Assembly: GCA_021292165.1 (NCBI GenBank)
Contig: CM037880.1
Span: 27,116,232 to 27,180,231 of the forward strand
Direction: 5' to 3'
Length of the DNA: 64,000 bases
From: Shinisaurus crocodilurus
Lineage: Eukaryota > Chordata > Lepidosauria > Squamata > Shinisauridae
Shown here: positions 1-12,800 of the stretch, piece by piece
How the letters are laid out: each line of letters begins with the position of its first letter
Position numbering within the stretch: the stretch's first letter is position 1
Translations under genes and position numbers: made by a program
Notes under the pieces: generated by a model
Told to the model about the DNA's origin: nothing
Databases searched by the model: none
Seen by the model: only the letters and a program-made list of their open reading frames with translations

Positions 1-974
1 CCCTGGGCCTTTCTTCGCTGTACAGCACAGAGAGTTTTGCAGAGGTGACAGCTTTCCAGAGCAAAGTGTCCTTGTGGTGGAGATACACATTCTCTTCAGC
101 ATGAGTCTAGGGGTGCCATAATGAAGACACAAGTGTCAAATGTTACTTCTTTGTGGATTTTAAAATGCTGGCAGGTACACACACGTCGCATCTCACCATC
201 TGGATTATCAATCATTTCCTTCCACAAATTTTGAACCAGATGTTCTTTCCTAAGCCGTGGAAGTAGCTCTTTTGAATCTTTAAGAGGACAGACTCCGTGT
301 TACCCTCTCACAAGTCATCTAGATGCACTTAACAGCATATTCATGTCTGCCAGCATTTTACGATAGTGTTCAATATTGATTATTAAAAAACAACACAGTT
401 CCAGCAAATGCCAGGCCCTGTATTAAAAAGGCAGTATAATATTTCAGTAAGGAAACCAATTTCAGCTTTAAGCTCCACCTAGGCTTTGTAATCAGAGCAT
501 TACAAATCGAGGTCCTTGTATGTGTATGTGTGTGTGTGTGTGTGTGTGTGCGTGTGCATGTGTGTATATAGGAAAAACAGGTTGACTTTGTCCTTTGTAA
601 CTTTACTACCAGCAGATTCCTCTGAAGAACAACTTCATTTTAAAATGGGCTTCACAGTGCCCAGTGTTTTCTTTGGCAGACATGAAAAGGGAGATTTGGG
701 GGAAGAAATAAATTGCCCCAGAGCACCAAAATGGGATTAAAAGATTTGACAGAACTATATAAAAAAAAATTCAGTGCTACACAGACACAGAGGTATGTTT
801 TCATTTGTTTCCTTTAAAAGATAAAAGCATGAAAAGAGGCAAGGACTTCTAGCAAGCCTCAATGGCCGGTGCTAAGCTGGTATGAAAGTTTGCTGAGGCA
901 TGGGGCTAGAAAGCGCAAAGCATATGCAAACAGAGGCCTCCCAGAGCTACTTTAAACACTACATGAATAAGTTT
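1..974. other. intergenic, no gene seen
   Basis: A (TG)n tract is the only recognisable feature. The first 50 bases resemble 4100-4140 (CTTTCTTC-CTGT-CAGC-CAGAGAGTTCTGC), probably a shared repeat. Confidence 0.4.
519..570. repeat. (TG)n microsatellite
   Basis: TGTG repeat of about 45 bp with interruptions. Not genic. Confidence 0.9.
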
Positions 975-982
975 GTCTATAA

Positions 983-1713
983 CAGGGGTCTTCAAACTAC
1001 GGCCCGCGGGACACATCCGTCCCAATGTGTCCTTTCATCTGGCCCGGCAGCCGATTTAGTCTAGAGTCACTGATTTAGTCACTGATGCCCGCCTTGCAGG
1101 GCTCCGGGAGACTCGCGCCCGCCGCCGCCACCTCAGCCGTGACTCCTCCACCGGAGGACACACTGGCCACGGCGCTGCTGCCCGCCCTGCAGGCTCCGGG
1201 AGGCTCGTGCCCGCCACCGCCAGCTCAGCCGCGCCTCCTCCACCGGAGGAGACGCTGTCCGCGGCGCTGCTGCCCGCCCTGCATCACTTGTTACGACTAG
1301 CAGTGACAAATATGGAACCAGACATTGACCATCTCATTAGCCAAAAGCAGGCCCATACTTCCCATTGAAATAATAATAAGCTTATGTTGATCAAAATTGT
1401 TCTTCATTTTAAATATTGTATTGTTTTTTCCTGGTTTTTTTTTTGCACTACAAATAAATAAGATTTGTGCAGTATGCAAATCAAGCCTTTCTATGCCTTT
1501 TTAAAATTTAATGTATTTCAATTTTAGACAGCAAATTAATTTATAATTAATTTATAATAACTTTCCATTTAATCAGGTTTAAAAAAAAGGACCCGGGTCC
1601 TTTTTCTTTACTTGATCCATTCGTTCATATTTTTTTTCAAACTATAGTCCGGCCCCCCAACAGTCTGAGGGACAATGAACTGGCCCCCTGTTTAAAAAGT
1701 TTGAGGACCCCTG
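983..1713. mobile_element. hAT DNA transposon, nonautonomous, with GC-rich tandem core
   Basis: Terminal inverted repeats read CAGGGGTCTTCAAACT and, at the far end, AGTTTGAGGACCCCTG-like sequence. An exact 8-bp target duplication GTCTATAA flanks it (975-982 and 1714-1721), with central TA. Interior: a CpG-rich tandem repeat (1087-1283) and an AT-rich remainder. No transposase frame remains. Confidence 0.85.
1087..1283. repeat. CpG-rich tandem repeat, two units of about 93 bp
   Basis: Two related units, each with CTCCACCGGAGGA and GCGCTGCTGCCCGCCCTGCA, lie inside the hAT element. They form a short open frame (1085-1300) that is unlikely to be a gene. Confidence 0.75.
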
Positions 1714-1721
1714 GTCTATAA

Positions 1722-1987
1722 CGTGCAAATGCCCATACATAATAGAGGCCTATAAAATGCCAGCCCTACTGGGCTGCTCCCTGTTTCGAAGTTGGTGAAT
1801 TGCACCTTATAGAATCAGACACTCTGATTTATAAACAAACTTTTAAGTTTTAAACAAGAAGCTTTTCTACAGAGCTCTCTCAGCCTGCGGCCTCTCTCTC
1901 CTCAGGCCAGAAGCACTGGGTACTGCCCTTAACTACTTCCTGGTTTCTCCCAGGAAGCACAACCCATTCAGGCTTAACCCAGGAGTT
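1722..1987. other. unannotated spacer
   Basis: Between two hAT-like elements. I see no gene or repeat. Confidence 0.4.
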
Positions 1988-2697
1988 CAGAGGTCCCCAG
2001 TGCAGCACCTGCAGGCACCTGAACATTTTAAAATTATCCCCCCCCCTTTTTTAAATATACATACATGGATTTGTACGGAAAGCATACAGCATTCCAGCAA
2101 TTATACATAGGCTTCAACAAAAGCAAACTAAATATCCAAATAAGTATCCATTTGAAGTTGGCCTCTATATGCTACCCATTCATATATCAAAAGCATTGTA
2201 AGGTACTCGATCCATTGCATTATAGGAGGTGAGTGTTTATCCTTCCACTTTAGTAATATCAGTCTTTTAGCTGTCAAAACAGTGGAGAGAATCCATTTCC
2301 CCATCCATTTTTAATTTCCATAAGGCAGGTAAATAATTTAAAAGAGTGTGTACATCAGTGAATATTTTAAAGACTGTTCCAGTACAAAATTTATCTGTGT
2401 AATAACCTCCTCCCAAAAAGAAGCAACTACTAGACATTGCCCAAACTAGGTTTAAAAGAAGCATTAGCCATATTATACCACCAGGAATTAGCTGAATTTG
2501 ACAATCACTTATTAAAGAGACGTTCCTGTGTAATAGACACGAAACAAAAGTTTTTGCTGAATAAAATGTTGCCTAAGTTCCGTAGACATGACATATAGAT
2601 GACAAAAACTGGCAATCAGCTGATTAGGCATTTTGTGGTGGCGCCCACAGTAGTTTCTCAAATGTGCCCATGGATCCAACAAGTTTGGGGATCCCTG
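1988..2697. mobile_element. hAT-like element containing an L1 ORF2 fragment (copy A)
   Basis: The ends read CAGAGGTCCCCAGTG and, inverted, CAGGGATCCCCAAAC. Flanking octamers are CAGGAGTT and CAGTAGTT, a 7/8 match. The interior, on the minus strand, translates to pieces of an L1 ORF2 C-terminus. The same arrangement occurs at 49160-50219. Confidence 0.6.
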
Positions 2698-2844
2698 CAG
2701 TAGTTCCTTCATATCGTTACATTCCCGACATCTGTGGACTAGATTTCAAAGATGAGTTGAAGGTAGCACACAAAGCCCAAGAGAGGCCCACACAAAGCCC
2801 AGGTCAGACAAGTTCAAACCAAGCTCGCAGATCTAAGTCTAGAG

Positions 2845-3310
2845 ATGGGTGAGAATTTGATCTGCTTGCTTGTTGATAAGAATGTACCCAAATGCACAAA
2901 TTTCTTCATAAATGGGACAGGAAGAAGTGGAGATTTTAAAAAACTGAATATGGGAGAAACTGAAACAGATTTGTCTATCTAGGCCTAGGGCTTTGAGTCC
3001 TAACCTGATAAAAGTCTGGGTTTGAATCCCTGTGTCTTCAGCCATGTTTGTGGTGCTGAATTAGGGTGTCCTACTCTTTTGTTCTGACAGGCTCCCCATC
3101 TTTAACAGAGATATGGGAATAGCTGTACCTATTGAATTTGATTGGTTCCAATGGGTGAGAATTTCATTTTGGATCATTAAATCAGAATTAACCAAAATTC
3201 ACAAATTTCTTCATAAACCAGGATGGAAAGAACTTGAGATTTATTTTTTAATTTTTAAAAAACGAATGCAGGAGAAAGAAACTGACAGATTCAGCCTAGA
3301 TCTAATTCAT
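2845..3310. repeat. two related direct copies of an unclassified repeat
   Basis: 2845-3000 and 3152-3305 share TGGGTGAGAATTT, then CACAAATTTCTTCATAAA, and GGAGAAA-TGA blocks at similar spacing. The family is unknown. Confidence 0.6.
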
Positions 3311-3599
3311 TTTGAGGTGTTTTTTTTTTTTACAAATGGTGACACCAAAAGGGCCATGCTATTTGCACACATGTGCATGACTGAAATGCAGTTTCATGTG
3401 TGCAGAAATCCAGCTTTAAAAAAAAAGTAGAGGGTCATGCAGGAAGATGGGCTGAATTTCCTCTTTTCAACCTGTGTGCACTCTTTCAACAAATAGATGA
3501 ATTCTACATGAAGAACCTTACAGCCATACCTCATCCGTGGAGCATGCTTTGCAGGCAGAAGTTCCCAGGCAGGCTCTATCCTTGGCATCTAGTAAAACT

Positions 3600-4194
3600 C
3601 CTGTCTGAATCCCTAGAGCGCCACTAGAAGTCAGTGTAATACTAAGCTACATGGACCAAAGCTTTGACTTGCCATAAGGCAGAGTCCTCTGTTCCTATCT
3701 CTGGGGGTACATAAATGTAAATATTGGACAATGGACTGTCTGACGTCATTCACAATCTTGGCAAAAGTTTGAACAAGCTGCATACGTCAGACAGATAAAC
3801 GCAGCCGTGGCTGGTGGCTCCAATATCAGTGGGGCAGTGCATCCACTCCCAGTGCCAGTCTCAACTTTAAAGGAGCTAACTGTGGCGCTGAGCCTATTTT
3901 GGGGCTTGGGGGTTCAGCACCATAGCTAGCTCATTAAAAGTTCAGGCTAAAACCTGAACTAATACTAAAATTATATTTTATTAGCTATGTTTGTTTTTTA
4001 AGAAGTTGGTTTGAGGCGGGTGCGTGTTTTAAAATGCTTTGGATGATTTATGTATGTTAAAAGCAAAATGAGGGGCTACAAGATTCAAAACAGGACAGAG
4101 ACACTGCCTTTCTTCACTGTGCAGCGCAGAGAGTTCTGCGATGTGGATACACCGCCCCACTGACATGGGAGCCGCCAGCCGCCACTGGATAAAA
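3600..4194. other. intergenic, no gene seen
   Basis: AT-rich with no open coding signal. The 3' end merges into an L2/CR1-type LINE end. Confidence 0.4.
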
Positions 4195-4545
4195 GGAAGT
4201 ACCGTACTTCTTCACACAGCGCACAGCTAAATTATGGAATTCACTCCCACAAGATGTAGTGATGGCCACCAATTTGGATGGCTTTAAAGGGATTGGACAA
4301 ACTGATGGGAGAAGGCGAGCAATGGCTACTAGTCCTGATGTTTCAGTGCTACCTCCAGTATCAGAGGCAGCATGCCTCTGTGCACCAGTTGCTGGGGAAC
4401 ATGGACGAGAGGGTGCTGTGGCACTCATTCCTGCTTGTAGGTTTCCTGTGGGCAGGTGGCTGGCCACTGTGTGAACAGAATGCTGGACTAGATGGACCCT
4501 TGGTGTGACCCAGCAGGGCTCTTCTTCTGCTCTTAATGCAACAGT
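4195..4545 (+). mobile_element. L2/CR1-type LINE 3' end
   Basis: Same family as 24237-24795: it has GATGGCCACCAATTTGGATGG, then CAGTATCAGAGGCAGCATGCC, and CTAGATGGACCCTTGGTGTG near its 3' end. Confidence 0.7.
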
Positions 4546-4647
4546 CACTGCCCATGACACCAACCATAGCTTGTGTCTCCTGTGGATTCATAGGCTGATC
4601 AGCCAGATAATAACTGCTATTTCAAGTTAGACATGGAACCTTTCACC

Positions 4648-4790
4648 AACTATTTATTTATTTTTTATACCACCCAAATAGCCGAAGCTCTCTGGGCGGT
4701 TTACAACAATTAACAAGACAGTTCCTGCCCACGGGCTTACAATCTAAAAAGACACGACACACAAGGAAAAAGGAATGGGGAGGGAAGAAG
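4648..4790. repeat. LINE/SINE 3'-tail repeat (antisense)
   Basis: Plus strand reads TTTTATACCACCCAAATAGC, then CGAAGCTCTCTGGGCGGTTT. This tail is shared with 39122-39340. Exact family unknown. Confidence 0.6.
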
Positions 4791-4799
4791 GGTATTAAT

Positions 4800-6645
4800 G
4801 AATACTCTTGGCAGGGCTGGTGGAATGGCCCTGCACTCCCTCTCTTCTCCCTCCTCTCAGCCTGCTGGAATGGCTGCTGGTAGTGACAGTTAACTATGCT
4901 AAAAACTGTACTAATGCCAATAGCTCACATGTGGCCTACAATATATTTTTAGCAACCCTTCTTAATATGATTTTGATGTATAGGGCGAACAGGACAAAAA
5001 TCTTGAAAGGTAAAAATTTGTCAAATTAGGAGGGCAGATTTTCCTGTCAGATGAGAAATAAGAAAAGCACAAAACAAATGGAAGATTCCTTCAAACTAAA
5101 CTTTAAAATAAAATGACATGTTCACTCGGGATTTTTTTTTTTAAATCTAGTCATTCAACCCAACATCTGCCAGAGAAATTATGTAGTCGGCTGCTTTTTT
5201 TATTTCTCTAAATGCATTTCTACATGGTGCCAAGTTGTGTTTTCCCATAATGTATTTTCATATTGATCAATAGTTTCTGTTCTAATTGGCTACAGTAACT
5301 GTTGATGCATTAGAAAATTCTGAACTCTGGCAAAAAAAAGAAAAAAGGCAGACAGCTTGAACACATGTATGTGATTTGTAGTTCTGTATGGGCACTCTTT
5401 TTTTCTCGCTCTTAGAAGATCAAAAAGACAGGTCAGCATTTTCAGTCTTTTGGCCTTCAGGGAACCCAGTTTTTAATGTATCGTTGTGTGTTACAAAATC
5501 CCAGTACAAAACAAAAGATTCCAGGATATTATCTACAGTGCTTTCTCAGTTTGACAGTGTACATCTTAGATGTCTACAGATAGTTGTTTTTCAGGTAGCT
5601 GTCTACAATGATTTCTCTTTCCAAGGCAAGGATTTCTCTTTCCCTCATAAGCTTCCAAGAAACTACAGGGAACATTTTAGACTTCAGCTACTGGAACAGG
5701 TCAGAAAAACAAGAGTTCGAATTTGGGCAGACCCAGAGAGGGGGGGGGGAGCTGCGAGTTCACCTAGACCAGCGGCAGCCTTGAGAGTTGCATGTGTCCT
5801 TGCTGCTTCTTTGTGAGTCGCTCTGGAATCTGCTTAGATATAGAATGGTATACAAATACTGTAAGTGAATAATGCAGGATTAGCAGCCATGCTGCTTACT
5901 TTTAGGAGTTTGCTTGCTTTCAATATGCTCTGTTTGTAAGTAGATATTTTCAACATTGCAAGTCTCCCATGCTCTTTCCCTCACATTCAAGGAAATTAAC
6001 ACTTTATACTAGGCTCTGGCCTCAGGGAAGTTTGGAGTGTGTAACATTACTCATCAATAGAAGCCCAAATGAAATTAAATGATGCAGAAGGAAATTAAGT
6101 TGGAAGGATTCAGACACACACACACCTGCATATTCAGGGTGCATCAAAAAGGGGCTTCACACATGTAGTTTCTCCATGTGAGAGCAGGATCCTGATCGGG
6201 CCTGGATTGGCCCTTGTCCAAACACATGGGTGCCCAGGAGCATGGCCGCTGAGTGCATCTGTGGCAGGGGGCAAGGTTAGCACACACAGCCCTGCAACCT
6301 CCACTAATGCATTCTATGAACATATGGGTGTGTGTGTGTGTGTCATCTGACAATATTTTAAGGGGTGTAAATAGCATGAGCTGTTTACTGGTATAAGCAC
6401 TGTAGAGTTTAAGGAGAAGCTCACAAAAGATCTCGGGCTACTCCAGCTTTTAAAACCTACTTGGTTAGCACACTGATCACAGAAGCAGCTGCTGTGACCT
6501 TCTGTAAACAGCTTTTTTTAACACTACACTGCTCACCCGAGTGTAAAATCACCAACTGGTGTGTAGTTGGCTCGGTATCACGCCCCAGCTACTCCTAGGT
6601 ATTTCCTATAAACTAATTTCCAGTAGTAGGGGACCCTACTCTAGG
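4800..6645. other. intergenic, no gene seen
   Basis: The 142-codon frame at 5388-5816 crosses a poly-G tract and has no domain. A CA-type tract lies near 6115 and a TG-type tract near 6325. Otherwise nothing recognised. Confidence 0.4.
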
Positions 6646-6648
6646 ATA

Positions 6649-6800
6649 TCATAGGATTATAGAGTTGGAAGGGGCCTACAAGGCCATCGAGTCCAACCCC
6701 CTGCTCAACGCAAGAAGCTAGAGGGGTCTCCCATCCAAGCAATAACCAGCCTGACCCTGCTTAGCTTTCCACACTCAGACAAGCTGAGCCAGATATGAAG
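6649..6800 (-). mobile_element. 5S rRNA-derived SINE with CR1-type tail (copy 1)
   Basis: This is an antisense copy: the 5S-like core is at 6725-6768 and the CR1-like tail (AGAGTTGGAAGGGGCCTACA on the plus strand) at 6660-6700. Confidence 0.8.
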
Positions 6801-7336
6801 GCATTTATTCTTCACTTATGAACAAACACCCAAACAGGGCTCTGCTATGATCAAATCGCCAACATGAGTCCATAGATGGTACCAGTCTGAAGAACAATCC
6901 ATACATACCTGTAAGGGCATGGGTGCCCACGAGAACTACTCCACATGGCTGAGGCTCCACATAGCTCCAGAAACTTTGGTACTGAAATGTGCAGTAAGTA
7001 TCATCTCTAGCATAGCCACTTCCCAGGGAGAAGTGACTCTAGCATGGGTATTTGCCCCCATGGTTCAGATAACCTGTGCGAAAAGCCAATACAAGTGTTT
7101 CCACAAGCAGGAATGCGAGTCATTTTCAGCTGCAACCATACCAGCAAAGGTACAGGTGATGACCTAAGTGATGGGAGTTAACAAATTACATTACTTACAC
7201 CTGTTATTACTGAAATCTGAGGTAGTGGGGCTCTGTGGCTAGAAGCGACAATTGGCTTAAGAGGTCAAGCCCATTCACGTTCCGAAAGCTTGGAAGTTCT
7301 GTTGCCTTCTTTCCTTCCTTATGACTTGTGTCATAA

Positions 7337-7494
7337 GTTTAAAGCAGAGCACTCAACTTTTGATACTCTGGCCCCAGAAAGGACTTCTATTATATTGGTA
7401 AACTACTGTAGGTCTCAACCTACAGTAGTTTACCAATATAATAGAAGTCCTTTCTGGGGCCAGAGTATCAAAAGTTGAGTGCTCTGCTTTAAAC
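7337..7494. repeat. perfect 77-bp inverted repeat, 4-nt loop
   Basis: The arms 7337-7413 and 7418-7494 are exactly complementary, with loop CTCA. The sequence is not GC-rich and shows no transposon ends. It lies downstream of RAB18. Confidence 0.95.
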
Positions 7495-7989
7495 TCCAGC
7501 AAATACTCCTAGTGTTCTAAGTTGACAAGGTATTCCTAGTTAGTTGTTTAACATATTAACCACCACACAGTCTATTTATGGCAATCTGTAACATCTGTAT
7601 AGCTTAGGCTCCATGTATGATATGATGCCAAGCAAGAACAGAAAAAAGGTGCCGAGTACTAGTACAGAAATAAACTGTGTTTTCAGGGTTTGTTTGTTTT
7701 TAAAGTACATTTCTACAGGCTGGGGGTGGGCTTCAATGAACTGGAAAGTTTTTCTGTCCCACCACTGTACTATAGGAAGCAGAGTTCTGCTTGTTTTATC
7801 ATTTCTATAGGTCACGGAGCCAAGCTTTTCTTAGCACAAAATTTGAATTATCTTGGTCCAAAACATGTGGGTATTTTTAAATATCCCCAGGCCTGAGTTT
7901 AACCCAAACAAAGCAAGTGGGCCAGAGAAACATCAGAGAACAAGACACCACACAAGACATAAGCACGGATCCTGTGATAAAAAGAAAAT

Positions 7990-9683
7990 GGCAGATGTGC
8001 CTGCTTCACAATCTTTATTCGAATGTTAGAAACACACTTCTCTGCAATAAAATTTGATCCTGTCCTACCTTCAGGGATGCATTCAAGAGATACATGGCCA
8101 TCTTTCAACAGATCAATAACCTGTTTAGCAAATGTGCTGTCAATTAAAATGGCAATATACATCGGAAAATGTTGTATAGTGTAAAGTGTGTGAACAAAAC
8201 AACAGGAGCTATTTTACTTACAATGTCTGGCTATAGAACAACTTTCAAAACTTTGATAAAGTTTCCTAACAAGTGTAAAAGTTGAAAGGAAAGATTTTAA
8301 GTGAAGCACATTCAAGTGGCAACAGCCAATATACTTGTATAAGACCAATGATAGTATGCAGCACTGAAGTGTACAAAAAAGAAACATTATAAAGTTATTT
8401 CAGTTTATATATTTACAGGAAATTGCAGAGTAGCTCATACTCCTACACAGATTAGTACCCTGTAGTATTTGAAGTCATTAGTGTTGTCTATTACAGGACC
8501 AACAGTCCAAGAACGCTTGAATTGTTTCTTACAAAATTCACCTGTACAAGAGGAAGATGTTAGAAAAAATTGAATACTGTGGAAAAAAATTTATTAGTCT
8601 ATACAAGTTCTCTGAAACAAGCAAGCCACTGGCCATTTTGTTACAGCAAACCCAAGCAAAATAGCACATTCCTTACACAAACACACCCCGAGGACACAGT
8701 TTTAACATTATTTAAGCTTCAGAACCAATAGCCACAAATAGAGCAGTCATCCAATTCAGCCTTCACAGCCGCAAAGAGAGAACAGTTTTTGAGTTACTGA
8801 AACCAAATTACAATACTAACATTTAGAAGCATTCATCAAAGTTTGGCAAAGTGATTCACAATGAGACCCCATTAAGCCCGTAACCAAAAAGAAGAATTCT
8901 CCTACAGGTCCACAGCACACGACATCATAAAAGCTATGATGCAAGAGTGACATTCTAAGAGTGCAATCCTATGTAGGCTTAGACAGACGAAAGTCCTACA
9001 ACTCCCAGCATGGAGTTGTAGGACTTCCATCTGCCTAAACATGCATAGGATTGCGCCCTAAATCTCTTAGGGTTAAAACTCCAATTAAACAGATTATTCA
9101 TCCAAAGTGACCATTTAAAAAAATGCCCCCGCCCCCCGGTAATTTTAGAAGCACCTCTTCGAAGAGGTGCAGAGTTTAACTGGGATGAGTTACAAGCTAG
9201 AAAAGGTGTCACTTACAGCTAAAAAGGAATTGTATATTCATGCTGTTAAACTGGTAAGAAAAAGCATTTGCCAATAAAATGCGCAGATGTTACATGTATC
9301 TGTTTGCATTGTCTGAGTTTTGTATTTCTCGTGTAGTGCTGTATCTTGAGTTAACAACCAATCAGACAGAATGCAGCCAACACGTATTTGAAAGTTTCCC
9401 AGATAGTTCCATGATAAAGAGTATGAAATTTGAGTGCATTTGTTCCTGTAACAAGTTATCTTATGCTACATATAAAAAGAACCTGAAAGTTGCAAATTAG
9501 GCATGCTTACCATAACACTTCTCAACTGGAAAAGCTGCAGAACACATTTTCCTAGAAAAATGTTCACTGCTATGATACACAAATATGTGCAAACTGCAAG
9601 GTCCCTAAAATAGCCGATATGAGTTTATGTACAGAGGACATCACTATCCATTTAAATACGCAAAAGGACAAGTCTTCCAGAGA
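7990..9683 (-). other. RAB18: probable RAB18 3' UTR
   Basis: This AT-rich stretch follows the RAB18 stop codon. AATAAA on the minus strand at 8019-8014 is a plausible polyadenylation signal, and another lies near 8588. A palindromic MITE interrupts it at 8959-9058. The real 3' end cannot be fixed without transcripts. An 87-codon open frame at 7899-8162 overlaps its end and is not a recognised protein. Confidence 0.35.
8959..9058. mobile_element. palindromic MITE with TAA flanks (copy 1)
   Basis: Inverted arms GAGTGCAATCCTATGTAGGC and, on the other side, GCATAGGATTGCGCCC. Flanked by TAA on both sides, as in PIF/Harbinger elements. It lies in the probable RAB18 3' UTR. Confidence 0.6.
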
Positions 9684-9856
9684 TTATAACACAGAACAGT
9701 AGCCACCACAGCCACCTCTATAGCCCTCTTCGTCATTTGACAACTTTACACCTCTGTTTTGGTTCTCACTTTCCCACAGTCCAGGCGTCTGAATTATTTT
9801 CTCAACAAGTTCTTCAAAGGCACACTGTACACCATCACATGTTTTTGCACTTGCCT
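9684..9856 (-). CDS. RAB18: RAB18 coding exon 7 (terminal coding exon)
   Basis: This 173-bp coding part encodes the EASAK motif, the C-terminal helix, the hypervariable tail and CSVL, then TAA at 9686-9684. The acceptor CAG is preceded on the coding strand by a run of 14 C (9861-9874). Confidence 0.95.
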
Positions 9857-12800
9857 CTGCGGGGGGGGGGGGGGAGAGAAGGAGAGGAACAGTTGAAGTG
9901 TTAGTCAAGTGTCAGTGTACATTGCCCCAACTTCCTATCTCAGGGGAGTTATGCTGCCTCCCAGGACTGCACCACCGCCCCCCTAGTGGCAGAGAATTAA
10001 CAGACTGCCGCAAGACAGCTCTTAGTGGGATTCAAATACATTTGGGGGGGGGGGAGGACGACTTCTATTCGATACAAACGTTTTCCAAAATATATTTGAA
10101 TTACACCAAGAGTTGCCTAAGTCCTAAGGAGTGACCAGATTTTTTAAAAAAATTAAAAACTTTTAAAAAAACCTTTCACTATGCTTCATAAAACTAGACT
10201 ATGGAATACAAAAATAAAGACTTTTTGTTTGTACTCCACACCGTGGGCTGGTTCACAAGACACAACAGCCCACCGTGGCTTAATTTAGCCATGGGTGCTG
10301 TCGTGTCATGCAGAGTGCCTGCTGGTGCCACTTCTGCATGGTGCCCACGGGTTGCCGTGTCCTGTGAACCCAGGGTAGCATGGCTTGTTGGGAGTAGGCA
10401 GCAAGCCAACAATAGCCCATGTCTTATTTGAGTGGTGCTGCCCACTCCAACAAGCCAGGTCACCCGGGTTAGCATGACGCACAACCCGTGCTGGTGAGGG
10501 AAATTAAGGAAATCTGTCTGGCATACACAGCAGGGGAATAACCGACCATGGCTTGTTTCCCGCACCATGATCGTGTGAAGCTTAGTGAGTTTTAATGTAG
10601 TGACTCCTATTAAAGCAAGCGCTTCAACAGCTTAATGAACCGAAACTTTAAAACTATCTCCTAGTGGAAGATACTCCTTATTCCCTAGTTCAACAAGTTA
10701 TGCAGAGTGCTATATATGGACAGCAGTATTCCCATTATCCCAACATAGAAAGCCAATGCAATAATTATCTGTCCTCAGGGAACAGACTCATTTGCCATGG
10801 GACCCCATTGCATTGGAGAAGCAGCATGCTCCAAGGTACTCTCTCAGTTTATCAGGGCATTAGCCAGGCCTTTCAGAACCCATCATAACTTGTGAGAGCC
10901 AAGAATATGAGTTTGAATACCACACTCTGTTGGCTATATATTCAAGATCAATAGAAGATAAACTGACAGACAAGTTGCCTTGAAAGCTGCTATCAATCTT
11001 CCCACTGAGGAAACCCTGCTAGTTATTTTATTTCCATATTAAACCATTTTTAAATCACCCTTCATCCTTATCAGGGTGCAGTACAAGTATAATCAAGATA
11101 CACGATATGATAAAAAATAGTAAAACTATTTCATAACAAGGCAGCAAATATACAATAAAACAGACAAAAGATAACCAATTAAATTGCCTAGGCAAACAAA
11201 AAGGGTTTGAACTGGTGCCAAAGAATTTGCTGCTTTGAACAACATGCATTACTAGATAGATGCTACAAAGCGGTCTACTGTGGCCACGAGGCTTCTGTAA
11301 TAAGCCATGGGAAAGTTTCAGATCCTCCTTTGTACCATGATTAAGCCAAAGTGACAATTTAGTGTTTCATTTTTCACCCAAGTTCAACCTTCACCAGAAT
11401 GATCCAACTCATTTTGTCATGCTGCAACCAATAAACATGATCTCATGCCTTCTGGGAGAGAAACAGATTGCTTATTGAAGTCCCATCAGAAGAAAGGAAC
11501 AAGTCAGTGCCTGGAGGAGGGAATAGCAGCAATACATGTTCGGCTGTACACCGAAACCCCAACAGGAGCTATTTCAGCACCTGGCACCTTCCTTCTTTGA
11601 AACGGCATTCTCCCTTGGGGGGGGCGGGGGCAAAGAGAAGCAGGATTGCTTTTACGTCTGTTACCACAGGGCTCTGCATGAAATGGAAGAATCTTAATAT
11701 CAAGCCACACATATAACTCAACTGTATTTCAATCAAATGAGTTGCTGCTGCTTCTCCGCCTCCACACAATTTTGCAGGACCTGTGCAGAAGAATTGTGCA
11801 CAATCCTCACTGAAATAAAAGGGACTCTCACAGCAAGAGTCTAGTGCAGCCTTCCCCAACCTTCAGGGCTTCTGCCCTGAAAGGCGGCCAAGAAATATTT
11901 TGAAGAAACTATTCAAGTTATTTTGAAGAAACAAAATAAAATAAACTTGGTGCACTCCAGAACGTTTGGGCTTCAACTCCCATTAACCCCAGCCAACAGT
12001 GCCAGTGGTCAGGAATGCTGGGATGCTGGCTGGGAGTTGTAGGCCTTTTTTCTGTCTAAACTTGGATAGGATTGTGCCTTAATTCTACTTAGCTTGCATT
12101 AATACTGCTACTGTAAAATTCTACCATGCAACACCACAACCTCAGCCATTACACCTAGATATACCTAGTTGAATTAAGAAATTGAGTGACATCACGGATC
12201 ACGTCACCGTACATTTACGCCTCTTCTCAAGAACTTACCTATGAACAACATGGAATGTTTTCGGGCAAACTTGAGACCCTCATTTCTGTCAACTTCTCTG
12301 TTTTCCTATAACAAGGATCAGAACTGTTAGTTGTCCACAAAAAACAGGTGTATAAGCCACAGGAAATTGGTACCTTTAAAGAGACATACCTTATCAATTT
12401 TGTTTCCCACTAACATTTTAACTATATCATTTCTTGTGCAGTATGTTTCCAATTCAGTTAGCCAGTTGTCTAGTTTAGCAAAAGTGTCTCTTCTTGTGAC
12501 ATCATAAACTGAAATCAAGATTAGCAGTGGTCAGTGAAACATGCATTTTAAGTTGGCGAACACAATAAGAATTTCACTTCCAAATCTCTGCTGCAGTACC
12601 CTCGCCCTGCCCCTCCACCCTATGTGGTCATTTAGTTATAGCAGGGGTGGGCAACTTTCTTTGGGTTGAGGGCCACGTTCGACACTGGGCAACCACATCC
12701 AAACAGGGGTGGAGCCAGAGCAAAAGGGGAAGCCTCTGCATGTTTACACAAAAGTAAACAGGACTGAATCATGAAGTAGAACTTGCAAATAGCATCCCAA

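Noticed and set aside
4114..4591. 149-codon and overlapping frames
   Set aside because: They lie in an L2/CR1-type LINE 3' end; no RT motif is present in this part.
5388..5816. 142-codon open frame
   Set aside because: No domain, crosses a poly-G run, and is in repeat-poor intergenic DNA. Its length is compatible with chance.
6115..6345. CA/TG tracts as possible CRISPR-like or regulatory repeat
   Set aside because: Ordinary dinucleotide microsatellites; CRISPR arrays are not expected in a vertebrate nuclear genome and no regular spacers exist.
7899..8162. 87-codon minus-strand frame near the RAB18 3' end
   Set aside because: It overlaps an AATAAA signal and has no recognised domain. More likely 3' UTR.
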